This document shows, in pieces, positions 1 to 9,504 of a stretch of DNA of 64,000 nucleotides. This stretch comes from Sulfobacillus sp. (GTDB lineage: Bacteria; Bacillota; Sulfobacillia; Sulfobacillales; Sulfobacillaceae). Position 1 is the stretch's first letter. The number at the start of each line of letters is the position of its first letter. Both the position numbers and the translations under genes were made by a program. The notes beneath the pieces were generated by a model that did no database searches, had not been told where the DNA came from, and was given only the letters and a program-made list of their open reading frames with translations. The stretch is taken from positions 98,070-162,069 of the forward strand of contig DAIDDL010000004.1 in NCBI GenBank assembly GCA_027309085.1. The letters run 5' to 3'.

Positions 1-1
1 T

Positions 2-964
2 CTCAGCACCTTGGTAAGCGAAGACTATGGCAGGCGGCAGCGCGTCATTGCCCAAGGGTTCGCCGCCATGAACTATCTTCACTCCAGCCAAGACCTGCTC
101 GACCTTCTGGTCTCGACTCTTGCGGAATACGGCCCGTACCCTCTTGTGAGCGTCATTCAGGAGCGTACAGGACTGTTTGTTCCCCTGGCCGTCCATGCGG
201 ACGCGGACTCGCTCCAGGCGCGGTTTCGCCAGCGGATGTCCACCACCCCTTACCTCCAGGCTTTCTCTTTAGCTCTGGAAACCGGCCAGCAGCAGCCCCT
301 GGAGTCTGCTCCCGGTGAATCATCATCCGGTGGTCCGGCATGCGGCACCGTTATTCCCTTGAAGGTGCATGGGCTCCTCGCCGTCATCTGGGCAGCCGCG
401 CCAGGCAGCCTGCTTCCTTATGCCCACGACATGGAAACCTACATTCACTCCCTGGGCGCAGCTCTGGACCGCAACATGCTGCAGGACACCATTGCCGAAG
501 CTCAGCAAGAAACCGAACGCCTTCTGGCCACAATCAAAGCGCTCCCGCTCGCGTCCACCACACAAGATCTCTGGAAGCAGGTCGGCACCGTACTTATCAC
601 CCATCTGCGCGCTACGGGCGGGTGGCTGATCGAGCAAACCCAGCCGCCGCGTGTCCTCGCACAGTTCGGCCGGGCCCGCGCTCCAGAAGATGGAATCCCG
701 CCAGCGCTGCTTGCCGCAATCTCCCCCGTGGCGGTCAGCGGCGAGGATGTCCCCGAGGCGCTGCGGCGCACAGGCACCAAGAGTTTGGCTGGGTTTCGCC
801 TGTACCGGCCTGAACGGATCCCAGCCCGCTTCCTCATCATCACGGGGGATTCCAATGAGGGATTCTCCCCCTCCCAGATGCGCCGTTTTGAAATTCTGGT
901 GTCGTTCGCCCAAGCCAGCTATGAGATCTTGCAGCTGCGCTCTGGCGCCCGGGGCAACGTCTGA
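2..964 (+). CDS. GAF-domain protein, possibly 5'-truncated by the window edge
   Basis: About 320 codons, open to the left edge of the window; the first start-like codon is TTG at 11, so the true start may lie outside. The composition suggests two GAF-like segments (about residues 20-150 and 170-310) with no visible HTH, GGDEF or kinase motif, so a sensory or scaffolding role is the most that can be said. The opening resembles the GAF segments of the GGDEF protein at 14883-17954, which suggests a related signalling family. It ends at a TGA lying inside a small perfect hairpin (958-975), beside a degraded group II intron on the other strand. The GAF call is family recognition from sequence pattern; ligand and partner are unknown. 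Confidence 0.55.
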   Translation, partial: LSTLVSEDYGRRQRVIAQGFAAMNYLHSSQDLLDLLVSTLAEYGPYPLVSVIQERTGLFVPLAVHADADSLQARFRQRMSTTPYLQAFSLALETGQQQPLESAPGESSSGGPACGTVIPLKVHGLLAVIWAAAPGSLLPYAHDMETYIHSLGAALDRNMLQDTIAEAQQETERLLATIKALPLASTTQDLWKQVGTVLITHLRATGGWLIEQTQPPRVLAQFGRARAPEDGIPPALLAAISPVAVSGEDVPEALRRTGTKSLAGFRLYRPERIPARFLIITGDSNEGFSPSQMRRFEILVSFAQASYEILQLRSGARGNV

Positions 965-975
965 TCCGTCAGACG
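958..975. repeat. 7-bp perfect hairpin at the end of the GAF gene
   Basis: Arms cgtctga and tcagacg around a 4-base loop, overlapping the TGA stop at 962-964. There is no T-tract on either side, so it may be a weak terminator or a scar at the intron junction. Confidence 0.3.
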
Positions 976-1647
976 GCCATGTACATTCCCCGTGCTGTCT
1001 CCCCAACGCCCGTGCCTCCGGGGTGGGCTCACGCACGTGGGACATGAGCCCGGCTTGGAGATATCGGCGGATAAGTCGCAGCACCTGTGGGTTCCGGCCC
1101 CGGCGCGCTACGCGCGCCATCAGGATATCGCGGTCAATCCGGTCGAAGAATTTTTCCAAGTCCATGCCGACAACCCATTGCGCCCCGTCTCGGCACTTCG
1201 TCGAACTTGGCGGCCGCTTGATGAGCGCTTCGCCCCGGGACTCGACGGCGAGAACTGGGGGTCGGAGATTGGTGTAAGCACTCGCTGGATGAACCGGTCC
1301 ATGACCGAAGGAACCCCTAACATCCGGACGGCCCCGGTGAGTTTCGGGATTTCGATGCCCCGGATGATAGGTGCCTGAGAGGATGGCCATGCGAATCTGG
1401 GGCCAGCGTTGTCGGAGGTCGTCCACCAACTGTTCCGTGGTCACCCTATCAACACCAGGCGCACCTTCGTCAGCGAGCACCCGTCGTAAAGCCTGCTTCA
1501 GATTCTGTTCATCCAGAATGGTCTTGATGAGGCTGTCAGCCGACACGTCGGGTGTCGAGGACGCACTCTTCGCCTGGGACAACCCACCGGCACGAGGCTC
1601 TCGGCAGACGAGATATTCGGCTGTCTTTGCGTGTCCCACGAATCCAT
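976..1647 (-). pseudogene. Group II intron reverse transcriptase/maturase remnant
   Basis: ATG at 1647 follows the conserved intron block. Recognisable pieces are spread over different frames: the N-terminal RT-0/1 region (QALRRVLADEGAPGVDRVT), then the segment RGIEIPKLTGAVRMLGVPSV in a second frame, then WVVGMDLEKFFDRIDRDI (the RT domain 3 region with its conserved Asp) back in the first frame. Two frameshifts lie near 1360 and 1190, and the usual HQAVKQAQ stretch between them appears shortened. The sequence stops matching where EGTPQGGP is expected, so the YADD catalytic motif, domain X and the endonuclease domain are lost. A longer antisense frame running on through the GAF gene is only a shadow. 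Confidence 0.7.
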
Positions 1648-2048
1648 AGGTTGCACCACTTTCTTGTACTGTTCAGCCCTTAAGTCGGCGCAGCCGCGCC
1701 GACTTACTGTGGCCTCAACTGACTTCTCCGGTCTCACGCACACCTGGCGATGCACCTTCCCACTTTGCGGCACCTCCGATCTCCCCCGGCTAAGAGCGTG
1801 TGCTATCCCCCCGCCTACGGGGTACATGTACGTAGCGTGCGCTTGACTATTTTGGGCTTTATTCTGTTTCGCGAACTCACGCCACGCGCCCCGCCTCGCA
1901 TGCACTTTCCGTGCGTCCGGCCAGAGGTTTGCCGCCGGCTTTTCGTCAGATTCCCCCTCGCGGTGGACACCCTTGCCTTAGACTAACGGTTGGAACGGGT
2001 CATCCCCGTCAGGACTTCACCTAGACCACACGCCCATGCCGGTCGCAC
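976..2048 (-). mobile_element. Degraded group II intron, 3' part missing
   Basis: Read on the minus strand, the element opens at 2048 with GTGCGACC, matching the GUGYG 5' consensus of group II introns. It continues with blocks typical of bacterial group II intron RNA, such as CTGACGGGGATGACC, then GGAGAAGTCAG, GAGGCCACAGTA and AGGGCTGAACAG just before the maturase start. The reverse transcriptase that follows is frameshifted and stops before the YADD active site; domains V and VI and the 3' end are absent. The 5' end lies directly after the T-tract of the clc terminator (2050-2087), the insertion habit of bacterial class C group II introns. The intron is therefore dead in place. The 3' limit (about 976) is approximate. 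Confidence 0.7.
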
Positions 2049-2049
2049 G

Positions 2050-2087
2050 AAAAAAGGGAACGCCACCTGGCAATTGGCGTTCCCTTT
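2050..2087 (-). terminator. Rho-independent terminator downstream of the ClC gene
   Basis: 13-bp stem (2053-2065 with 2075-2087), 9-base loop, followed on the minus strand by a run of six T. The group II intron begins two bases beyond the T-run. Confidence 0.85.
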
Positions 2088-2139
2088 ACAGCATGACCTG
2101 CTTCCCGAACTCGCACCTGCCGCCTACTCACTGCCCTGC

Positions 2140-4158
2140 TCAGGTTCCCTGGTAGGCGACAATCTCCTTGGCCTTCAGCTGATTAATAATGCTCTGGCGG
2201 TCAGAGGCCGGCACGACATAAACCAGCAGACGGTCACCTGGTTCCAGCACAAACGACCCGTGCGGGATCATGGCGCCCTGCTTGCGGGAGACGGACACAA
2301 TGAGAGCATTCTTTGACAAGGCGAGATCCTGAATAGCTTGTCCGACAGCCGGGGAGACAGCGGGCAATTCCATTTCAACGAACAACCCGTCGTTCTCCTG
2401 TTTCAGGCTCTCCACCTGGTGCGCCGTATCCACCGCGTGCACAGCGGATGCGTTGTAGGCCTTCAGCACCCCTGACTGGGTAATGACACCCGCAATGCGG
2501 TGAGTGGCCGCGTCCTGAACCGGCAACACCGCCATATTGTACATTGACAGGTAACGGATGGCCTCATCCAGCGATTCATTGCTGGCAATGGGCTTGGGCA
2601 GCGGCTGGATAATATTCTCCACGGTCGTGTTCCGCTCCTTCGATTGCATCGCCGCCACAATATCCCGCATGGTTACAATCCCTTCCAATCCCGACGCGCG
2701 GCTGACCACGGGTAAAAATGACCGGTTGAGCCGCGTCATTTTCTGCCACGCTTCCGAAACGGCCGCCGCGGGCCGGATAGACGTTTCCCCAAGAGGCTCC
2801 AACGCTGCCTGCACTGATATGGCGGCCATCGGTCTGACGTCGTCCCCGCGCAGAATCTTGATTCCCCGGCGATGCAGTTTGACCGTATACATCGAATCGC
2901 GGGTAAAAAATGTGTAGGTTAGAAAACTGATCACGGCGCATGCCATTACAGGCGCGGTCAGATGATAGTCTCCGGTAATCTCCAGCAATATGGTAATGGC
3001 GACAAAAGGCGCCTGCGCCGCCGCCGCGAACAGTGCAGCCATCCCGGCGATGGCATAGATGGATGGGTGAGGCGCGAGCTGCGGCGAGATGGCGTAGAGC
3101 AGATTGCCAAAAGCGCCGCCGACCATTCCCCCCAAAAACAAAGAGGGGGCGAACACTCCACCAGACCCTCCCGCGCCAATGGTTAAGAGCGTGGCCACAT
3201 ATTTGGCAATAAACAGCACAATCAAGCCGCCCCATAAAATCTGATTGGTGAGAGCCAAGTGCATGGTAGGATATCCCACCCCCAGCACCTGGGGCACAAA
3301 AAGACCGATAATCCCGACCACCAAACCGCCTGCCAGAGCCTTGACCCAAAAAGGAATCGTCAAGTGATTGAAAAAGTCCTCGGAAAATGTCAGACCTTTG
3401 GTGTAAAGCACAGCTACTACCGACATAATCAGGCCCAGACCCATCATAAACAACAGAGCGAAGTGGTTGATGACGTGATAGGAAGGCGTTTGGAGGACAG
3501 CCTGGCTGCCCATAATGGTGTCAAAAACTGTCGTGCCAGTGACAGAGGCGAGGAAAACCGGCACCACAGCGCCCATCTGGTAGCTGCCGAGAATGATTTC
3601 CAGACCGAAAAATCCGCCCGCGATAGGGGCATTGAAGGTAGCGCCAATGCCCGCTGCAGACCCCGCGGCCAGCAGCAGCGTCGTGTATTTTTCCGAGAGT
3701 TTTAAAATCTGGGCCATGGTCGACCCGAAAGCCGCTCCAATGAGGGCAATCGGTCCTTCGCGCCCGACCGAGCCGCCGCTCCCAATCGTCACAGCCGGGG
3801 CGATAATTCCGAATATCCCGACCCGCGGCCGGATTTTCCCGCCATGCAGAGCCAGCGCCTCGAGAATCTGCGGGACACCGTGCCCTTTCACTTCCGGCGC
3901 ACCGTAATGGGTGATGAGGCTCACAATCACCAGCCCGATAGCGGGCCCCAACACCACCAGGCCCAGATGGCCCGCGGACAGGCTGTCCCCTATCAACAAA
4001 GTATGAACTACTTTAATCATCCAGCGGAACACAATCGCACCCAGGCCGCCGACCACTCCGGTCACCATGGCCAGCGCGCTGACAACCCACGGCTCCCATT
4101 TCGGGGCAAACAAGTGCGCCCGCATGTTTTCAACCTTCACCAAATGCATCCACCCCAT
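2140..4158 (-). CDS. ClC-family chloride channel/antiporter with CBS and TrkA-C domains
   Basis: 672 residues in three parts: a ClC membrane core (about 1-430), a CBS pair (about 445-580) and a TrkA-C-like C-terminus (about 590-670). The ClC signatures are GHGVPQI (GSGIP position), GREGP with the gating glutamate, and GSGGVFAPSLFLG. The family moves Cl- across the cytoplasmic membrane as a channel or Cl-/H+ antiporter; an antiporter is plausible in an acid-living host, but that is inference. The first ATG (4158) directly follows the TAA of the upstream dehydrogenase. An ATG 12 codons in, with GGTGAAGG in front, is an alternative start. The two genes probably share a transcript ending at the terminator at 2050-2087. 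Confidence 0.9.
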   Translation of the reverse strand: MGWMHLVKVENMRAHLFAPKWEPWVVSALAMVTGVVGGLGAIVFRWMIKVVHTLLIGDSLSAGHLGLVVLGPAIGLVIVSLITHYGAPEVKGHGVPQILEALALHGGKIRPRVGIFGIIAPAVTIGSGGSVGREGPIALIGAAFGSTMAQILKLSEKYTTLLLAAGSAAGIGATFNAPIAGGFFGLEIILGSYQMGAVVPVFLASVTGTTVFDTIMGSQAVLQTPSYHVINHFALLFMMGLGLIMSVVAVLYTKGLTFSEDFFNHLTIPFWVKALAGGLVVGIIGLFVPQVLGVGYPTMHLALTNQILWGGLIVLFIAKYVATLLTIGAGGSGGVFAPSLFLGGMVGGAFGNLLYAISPQLAPHPSIYAIAGMAALFAAAAQAPFVAITILLEITGDYHLTAPVMACAVISFLTYTFFTRDSMYTVKLHRRGIKILRGDDVRPMAAISVQAALEPLGETSIRPAAAVSEAWQKMTRLNRSFLPVVSRASGLEGIVTMRDIVAAMQSKERNTTVENIIQPLPKPIASNESLDEAIRYLSMYNMAVLPVQDAATHRIAGVITQSGVLKAYNASAVHAVDTAHQVESLKQENDGLFVEMELPAVSPAVGQAIQDLALSKNALIVSVSRKQGAMIPHGSFVLEPGDRLLVYVVPASDRQSIINQLKAKEIVAYQGT

Positions 4159-4881
4159 TTAATACGAAATATTCAGCCCGCCGTCGACGACCATCTCTGT
4201 GCCCGTAATGTAAGAAGAAACCTCCGGATCCAGCAAAAACCGGATGGCCTGCGCGGCGTCTTTTGCGGTGCCCAAACGGCCGAGCGCAATATGGGGAAGC
4301 AGCTCGGCTTCCGTCGCGGGATGTTTCACGCCCATCCCTTCCGCCAAGGCCCCCAGCACCACAGCGTTGACGCGTATCCCGTCCCGGCCCCATTCAGCGG
4401 CTAAATGCCTCATCAGCCCGTTAAGTCCGGCCTTGGCGGCGCCGTATGCTGCCGCCGGTCCCGCCGTGCTAGACATTTTGGCATCGACGCTCGAGACTAG
4501 CACAATGCTGGCCCCAGACACCAACACTGGTTTCAGCGCGGTAGTCAATTCAAAAGCCGAGCGCAGGTTGACGGCCATGGTGTATTCCCACTCATATCCG
4601 GTGGTCGCCACCGCCTGGTCACTGAATACCACACCCCCCAGGTGAACCAGTCCCTGAACCCGGGCTATTTTCCGGGAGTGAAGAGCCTCTGTCACGGCAG
4701 CAGCGGCAAGTCCCGGAACAGACAGGTCCGTCCGGATCCAGTCCCCAGCGTCTCCGGATTCCGCGGGAGGATTCCGGCTGGCCCCAATAATTCGCCAGGT
4801 CCCTACCAGCAACTTGCTCAAGGCTTGGCCAATCCCGCTCGTCAGCCCCGTGGCCACTAAAACCGGACGTGTATCAGCCAC
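4159..4881 (-). CDS. Short-chain dehydrogenase/reductase (SDR)
   Basis: 240 residues with a classical SDR layout: the nucleotide-binding TGLTSGIG near residue 12, the central VLVSSVDAK region with the active-site serine, the catalytic tyrosine and lysine in YGAAK, and the C-terminal cofactor/substrate segment ending MVVDGGLNISY. These are NAD(P)-dependent oxidoreductases; the substrate cannot be read from sequence. The start is GTG at 4881 with GGAG a few bases upstream. The gene abuts the ClC gene (stop and start codons touch), suggesting co-transcription, and it diverges from the DUF255 gene across an 80-90 base promoter region. Confidence 0.9.
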   Translation of the reverse strand: MADTRPVLVATGLTSGIGQALSKLLVGTWRIIGASRNPPAESGDAGDWIRTDLSVPGLAAAAVTEALHSRKIARVQGLVHLGGVVFSDQAVATTGYEWEYTMAVNLRSAFELTTALKPVLVSGASIVLVSSVDAKMSSTAGPAAAYGAAKAGLNGLMRHLAAEWGRDGIRVNAVVLGALAEGMGVKHPATEAELLPHIALGRLGTAKDAAQAIRFLLDPEVSSYITGTEMVVDGGLNISY

Positions 4882-4973
4882 GCTTGTCTCCAGTGAAGCA
4901 TAGTCTCGCCAACCGGGGGTAAAGATTGGTATGATAGCCAGTGTGTTGTTGATGTCGAGAAAGGATGAAAATC

Positions 4974-6770
4974 ATGGCCGAACCCACTTTCCGTTTTAGT
5001 CCCCGGCCCAACCGGGCTCAGGAGATTGATTGGCACGAATGGAACCAGGACACTTTTCAGCAGGCACACGCCGAAGACAAGCCGGTTCTTCTGTCCATCT
5101 CCGCTGTATGGTGCCACTGGTGCCACATGATGGATGAAACCACTTATTCAGATGCGCAGATCATTGCCCGCATTAATTCTGATTTTATACCAGTTCGCAT
5201 TGATAATGATCAGAGGCCGGACATTAATCAGCGCTATAACATGGGCGGGTGGCCCACCACGGCATTTCTCACCCCGTCGGGCGAAATCATCACGGGCGGC
5301 ACGTATGTCGCCCCGGAACAGATGGGCCCTTTGCTGGATCAGGTTGTCCAGTACTGGGAAGAACACAAGGACGAGATCCGCGACCAACTTACCCCGCCGG
5401 CTCCGGCCAAATTGAATCTTCAGGCCCAAGCGCCCGCACCGGAGTCCATCACCAAGATCATGGACACCATCCGCCAGCAGTTTGACCGTGCTTACGGCGG
5501 CTTGGGAGTCGCTCCCAAATTTCCTCAAGTGGATGTGTGGGACTTGTCCCTGATCTTTTTCACGGCGACCGGCGACGGCTGGGCCGCAGGAATGACCGTC
5601 AGGACACTGGATGCCATGGCTGGCTCTGCGCTGTATGACGCCGTGGCCGGAGGATTCTTCCGCTACTCGACGACGCGCGAGTGGACCATTCCCCACTTTG
5701 AAAAAATGCTGGAGGAGAACGCCCAGCTGGCGCGACTTTACATGCACGCCTACCAGGTGCTGGGAGACGAAACCTACCGTCAGCTGGCTGACCAGGTGCT
5801 CACCTGGGCCAACAAGTTTTTGCTGAACATGAACGGCCTCTGGGGCGGCTCCCAAGATGCCGACGAAGAATATTACCGGCTTCCCCAGGAGGAACGGGAC
5901 AAACGGCCCGCCCCCTTTGTCGACCCGGTGGTCCACACCAACTGGAATGCGCAGATGATTTCTGCCCAACTGATGGCGGCGGCTCTCATCAATCCCACCG
6001 TTTACTCCCCCATTGCCCTCACCGCCTTGGAAGCTTTATGGGACCGGATGTGGGACGAGAAAGCGGGTCTCTACCACTACGAAAATGGGGATGCGGAGCT
6101 GGCTGGCCTGCTCACCGACGTGGCCCAGTTTCTCAACGCCTGCATTGACGGGTACGAATTCACCGGTGACACGGTCTATCTCGACCGGGCGCGGACCCTC
6201 ATCGACTATGCGGACCGCGTCCTCAAAGCCGATAACGGGGCCTTTTATGATCAGGTCGACAATCCGCACGCACCTGGCCGCCTCCAGCACCGCCAGCAGC
6301 CCATCAATGAAAATGCGTTGATGGCCAAGGCATTTCTGCGTCTCGGCACAATCACCGAAGATGACCAGTGGACCGAACGCGGCCGGTCCCTCATTGCGGC
6401 ATTTGCCCCTGTGGCAGAAGAACAAGGCGTTTTTGGCGCCCTGTGGGCTATTGTCGCCGACCGCGCCCAGGCCCCTTTGCTGACCGCTACGGTTGTGGAA
6501 TCGCACCACCGCTCCGGCACAGCCTTGCGCCAGGCCATTTTTGGCCTATTCGACCGCAACCGCATTGTGCGCACATGGCCTGTGGGATCCGAGGACTTCA
6601 GCCAGAGCGGATACCCTGAGATTCCCATGCCCGCGCTATACCTGTGCCAAGGACAGACCTGCTCCCCGGCGGTCACCGACCCCCAGGGGATTCTGGAAGC
6701 GCTGCAACAGCTGAACGCGCCGGCCGCGCCCGCCCCGGAACAGCCCCACATTCCTGCTGGCGAGGAATAA
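4974..6770 (+). CDS. DUF255/YyaL-type thioredoxin-fold protein
   Basis: 598 residues from ATG 4974, preferred over ATG 4965 because AAAGGA sits 8 bases before it. The N-terminal thioredoxin-like domain (about 1-150) contains SAVWCHWCHMM with a CxxC pair and the GGWPTT loop. The rest is an alpha/alpha six-barrel-like region with the family blocks GGLGVAPKFP, GGFFRYS and PHFEKMLEENAQL. It belongs to the widespread YyaL/SPATA20 family, whose biochemical activity is not established, so no reaction is claimed. There is no signal peptide, so it is probably cytosolic. It is divergent from the SDR gene and ends in its own terminator at 6788-6828. Confidence 0.9.
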   Translation: MAEPTFRFSPRPNRAQEIDWHEWNQDTFQQAHAEDKPVLLSISAVWCHWCHMMDETTYSDAQIIARINSDFIPVRIDNDQRPDINQRYNMGGWPTTAFLTPSGEIITGGTYVAPEQMGPLLDQVVQYWEEHKDEIRDQLTPPAPAKLNLQAQAPAPESITKIMDTIRQQFDRAYGGLGVAPKFPQVDVWDLSLIFFTATGDGWAAGMTVRTLDAMAGSALYDAVAGGFFRYSTTREWTIPHFEKMLEENAQLARLYMHAYQVLGDETYRQLADQVLTWANKFLLNMNGLWGGSQDADEEYYRLPQEERDKRPAPFVDPVVHTNWNAQMISAQLMAAALINPTVYSPIALTALEALWDRMWDEKAGLYHYENGDAELAGLLTDVAQFLNACIDGYEFTGDTVYLDRARTLIDYADRVLKADNGAFYDQVDNPHAPGRLQHRQQPINENALMAKAFLRLGTITEDDQWTERGRSLIAAFAPVAEEQGVFGALWAIVADRAQAPLLTATVVESHHRSGTALRQAIFGLFDRNRIVRTWPVGSEDFSQSGYPEIPMPALYLCQGQTCSPAVTDPQGILEALQQLNAPAAPAPEQPHIPAGEE

Positions 6771-6787
6771 CTTTCCGCATTTCAGGT

Positions 6788-6828
6788 AGAGGGACTGGCT
6801 CCGCTTGGGCGCCGGTCCCTCTCTTTTT
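6788..6828 (+). terminator. Rho-independent terminator after the DUF255 gene
   Basis: 12-bp stem with one G-T pair (6788-6799 with 6811-6822), followed by CTTTTTAG. Confidence 0.85.
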
Positions 6829-6879
6829 AGACGGTTTATATGCCAGACATACTCAGGCGCATGCTTCAAGGAAACCCTA

Positions 6880-7901
6880 TCAAGATCCCTTGAGCGTTGT
6901 GTCCTCTTGGGAAAATTGCCGAGACCACAACACGGGACGCAAACGCACTAACCCTTGCGCCATCAGCAACAGCACCGGCAACTCCACCAACGGCCCCACA
7001 AGAATGGCCATGTAGACGAGAGGATGGCCAGGAAATGCTGCCATGGCCACGCCAATCACCACTTCCGAGTTCCTGGCCGTCGTCGTAAACGTCAGGGTAA
7101 CATTGTCCTCGTAGCTCAAGTGCGCCCATGCGCCATTGAATAGCGCGAGCAGAAACATAATGACAAAAAAAGCGAAAATCGCCCCCACCATCGTAAGCAG
7201 CGCCACGAGGTCGTGGATTTTAAGCGGCGGTTGACTCGCAAACAACGCCACTATGACGACCACCAACGCCCATAGCTTGAAAGGGCCCAAAATGTCTTTC
7301 ACAGGACCTGCAAAGACCGCTTCCCCCTGGCGATGAAGAAGCCACCATTGCAGTCCCCACCCGACCGCAAACGGGGCCACAACGAAGATTCCCACACTCT
7401 GGAGTAAGGTCCATGGGTTTAAATAGAGCACGTGGCCGACCAGTACCACAAATAGAGGGGCAGCAAGAGAATTTGCAGTCCCAATTTCCATGGCAAGAGC
7501 GTCGCTCCCCAAGCCACATCGCCTTGCGCTGCGTCGATGAAAATAAGGTACCAGCCGACGCATGGGGTCAACGCGTATAAAATCAGGCCAATCCACAAGT
7601 CCGGGTTATGGCGCAAAAACAGCCATCCTAACAGCCAGGCAACGCCCGGGATGATCACAAAATTGGTCGTCAGAGCCAGAGCGGTCGCCTTTCGCTTCCT
7701 CAATGCACCCCGCAAGTCAGCGGTGCGAACGCCGAACATGACCGCCGTAATTACTAGAAAGATACCGATGTTGACCAGCGGGTGCAAAAATGCTAAGGCA
7801 CCATGGGCTAACCAATTGAGGCCGAGTCCAATCAGCATGGCTGCGACCAGAATAAATGGGGTCGCCTCATCTTGCCGGGACTGGCCCTTTGCCTGAGCCA
7901 T
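6880..7901 (-). pseudogene. SBF/ACR3-like transporter, frameshifted
   Basis: From ATG 7901 (GGGAGAGG just upstream) a first frame runs to a stop near 7419. It carries about five membrane helices and the family-like YALTPCVGWYL turn. A second frame resumes around 7450 (LVGHVLYLNPW onward) and continues to 6880 with the remaining helices, including SYEDNVTLTFTTTARNSEV, typical of the bile acid:sodium symporter/arsenical resistance superfamily. Joined, the two give about 340 residues, the normal family length, so one indel near 7450 has split the gene. Such proteins export arsenite or take up organic anions. The ArsR regulator at the head of the operon favours a metalloid role, but that is inference. 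Confidence 0.75.
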
Positions 7902-7993
7902 CACGTTCCTCTCCCTTCTAAGAACGCGGCCGGAATCGCGGCGGGCGGCGTGGTTTCGTTGCCATTCTAATCGGCCCTCACGGTTGCAGCCCT

Positions 7994-8856
7994 TTAGGCA
8001 GAGACGTGAGGCACTGGGGGACGTGCCTGGTGCCGCATGTGCCACCAGAGGTGGGCGATGCCCGCAAGCGCTGCCACGGCTGCTGCCATGGTGCCCATAT
8101 GCCATGTCTCCCCAATCAACTCGCCGGCCACCGCCAGCAGAATCACACCGTATAAGGCCTTAATCCATGAGGGCTTCGCACGGTGCGCCATAAACCAAGA
8201 GCCCGCTATACTGCCCGCACTCGCCGCTATCAGAGTCACGACGAGAATGAGGCCCGGAATGGCCATATGGGCCATGTGGCCCGAAAACCCGGCGAGACTG
8301 GAGACGGTCGCGACGGCTGCCGTGGTGGCCGCACTCGTCTTGGCACGGTATCCCATCCAAATCAGCATCGGGCTGATAATGAACCCGCCCGCTATGCCCA
8401 ACAGCCCTCCGATAAAGCCCGCCCCGCCCGCCACTAGTGCGCCTAAGAGCGCCCGGCGGGCCCACGGAATTTCCGTATCCGGCTCGGGTTGCTGTACCAG
8501 CCAGAGCGTCCGGGCCGCGGCGATGAGCAGCATCGCGGCAAATGCCCAGATCCAGATGAGAAGGCGCGCAGGCAGGTCGCCTGTGACCAGAGCCCCCAGC
8601 GGGGCCCCGATGAGCACGGCAATCATCATCGGCCACGCACCCCTCCAATCAATGAGGTGTTGACGCTGATATTGCGGCAAAGAAAAGATCTTAGCGGTTG
8701 CACTTAATAAAATGCCTAGCGGATCGCTACGGTCTTGACATCATAGCCCACCCAGTGAAAGAGCGGCATATAAATCATGCCGCCTCCTTGCCCCAGCATG
8801 GAAAAGATAAAGGAAATGCCCACGACGCCGCCTGTGACTCCGAATAAACCGCCCAT
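7994..8856 (-). pseudogene. TSUP (TauE/SafE) transporter, frameshifted
   Basis: ATG 8856 follows GGTGAGGGAG and opens a frame (MGGLFGVTGGVVGISF) that stops at TAG 8716-8718. The continuation lies in another frame from about 8712 (GILLSATAKIFSLPQYQRQH), including the family-typical LIDWRGAW and GGLLGIAGGFIISPML segments, through to 7994. Spliced, it makes a roughly 287-residue protein of normal TSUP length. A single-base lesion near 8716 therefore interrupts the first repeat unit. The family exports small anions such as sulfite, sulfoacetate or thiosulfate; the substrate here is unknown. It is the third gene of the ArsR operon, between the FmdE-like gene and the SBF-like gene. Confidence 0.75.
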
Positions 8857-8874
8857 CTCCCTCACCCATCTTTC

Positions 8875-9482
8875 TCAGATCTGTGCGCTGCTGTGCACGT
8901 GATGGTCCCAGCAGGCCGGACACCATGCCCCGTCTCCGGACTGGTGGGCATCGCTGCCGATCACCAGTTCCCCGCAGTCCGTGCAGCGGACATGGGTCCA
9001 ATCCATTGGAGACCCGATCACGGGATAGGCGGAAAACCGCTGCACCGTAAACATCTCTTCCACAGGACGATCCAAGATGCTCTGGATGTCTCCCGCCACT
9101 TATCCGGGGGCTGGGTGATATCCCTTCTGGTGCTGACTCTTGGCCGCCACTGGCGGCCGCTGTAAGAATTCTTCCAGGAATTCTGCGCGGAAACTGACCC
9201 GCACCGCTTCCTGGGACCCCACATCGACTACAGTCACGGCAAATTTTCCGAGGCGCGTGAATTGCAAATTGACCGTACAGCCGGTAATCCATTGGATCCC
9301 GTCTACAAAACAATGGGAAAACTGCTCCGGCGCGACCTCCACGATGGCCGTCAGTTCCTTGTCCGCTGACCGCGGGACTTCCAATGCCGCCAGAGCCTCC
9401 CATCCTGCGCGCAATCCCAAGGGTAGCCCTAAACAGACATTTCCATGAAAAGCCTGCGCGGCCTGCAAATCTTCTCTTCCAT
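8875..9482 (-). pseudogene. FmdE-family protein with a frameshift and an in-frame stop
   Basis: The FmdE core is clear: QAAQAFHGNVCLGLPLGL (family AFHGHLCPG), then TAIVEVAPEQFSHCFVDG and ITGCTVNL. An ATG at 9482 with GAGAGG in front gives MEEK, but the core is one base out of frame from codon 5. Without that shift, translation would have to start at TTG 9468. After QHQKGYHPAPG comes TAA at 9100-9102, directly followed in the same frame by GTG and the C-terminal zinc-ribbon part (CTDCGEL...CPACWD). FmdE relatives occur with molybdenum/tungsten enzymes and in many non-methanogens; their function is unclear. A coupled two-gene arrangement across TAAGTG is the alternative. Confidence 0.7.
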
Positions 9483-9504
9483 CCTCTCTTTATTTGCGGT
9501 GATG

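Noticed and set aside
323..1639. A 438-codon minus-strand frame that starts like a reverse transcriptase
   Set aside because: Only the part above about 976 shows RT similarity, and it is frameshifted; the rest is antisense to the GAF gene.
5148..5969. A 273-codon minus-strand frame
   Set aside because: Lies wholly opposite the well-supported DUF255 gene and has no domain or ribosome site.
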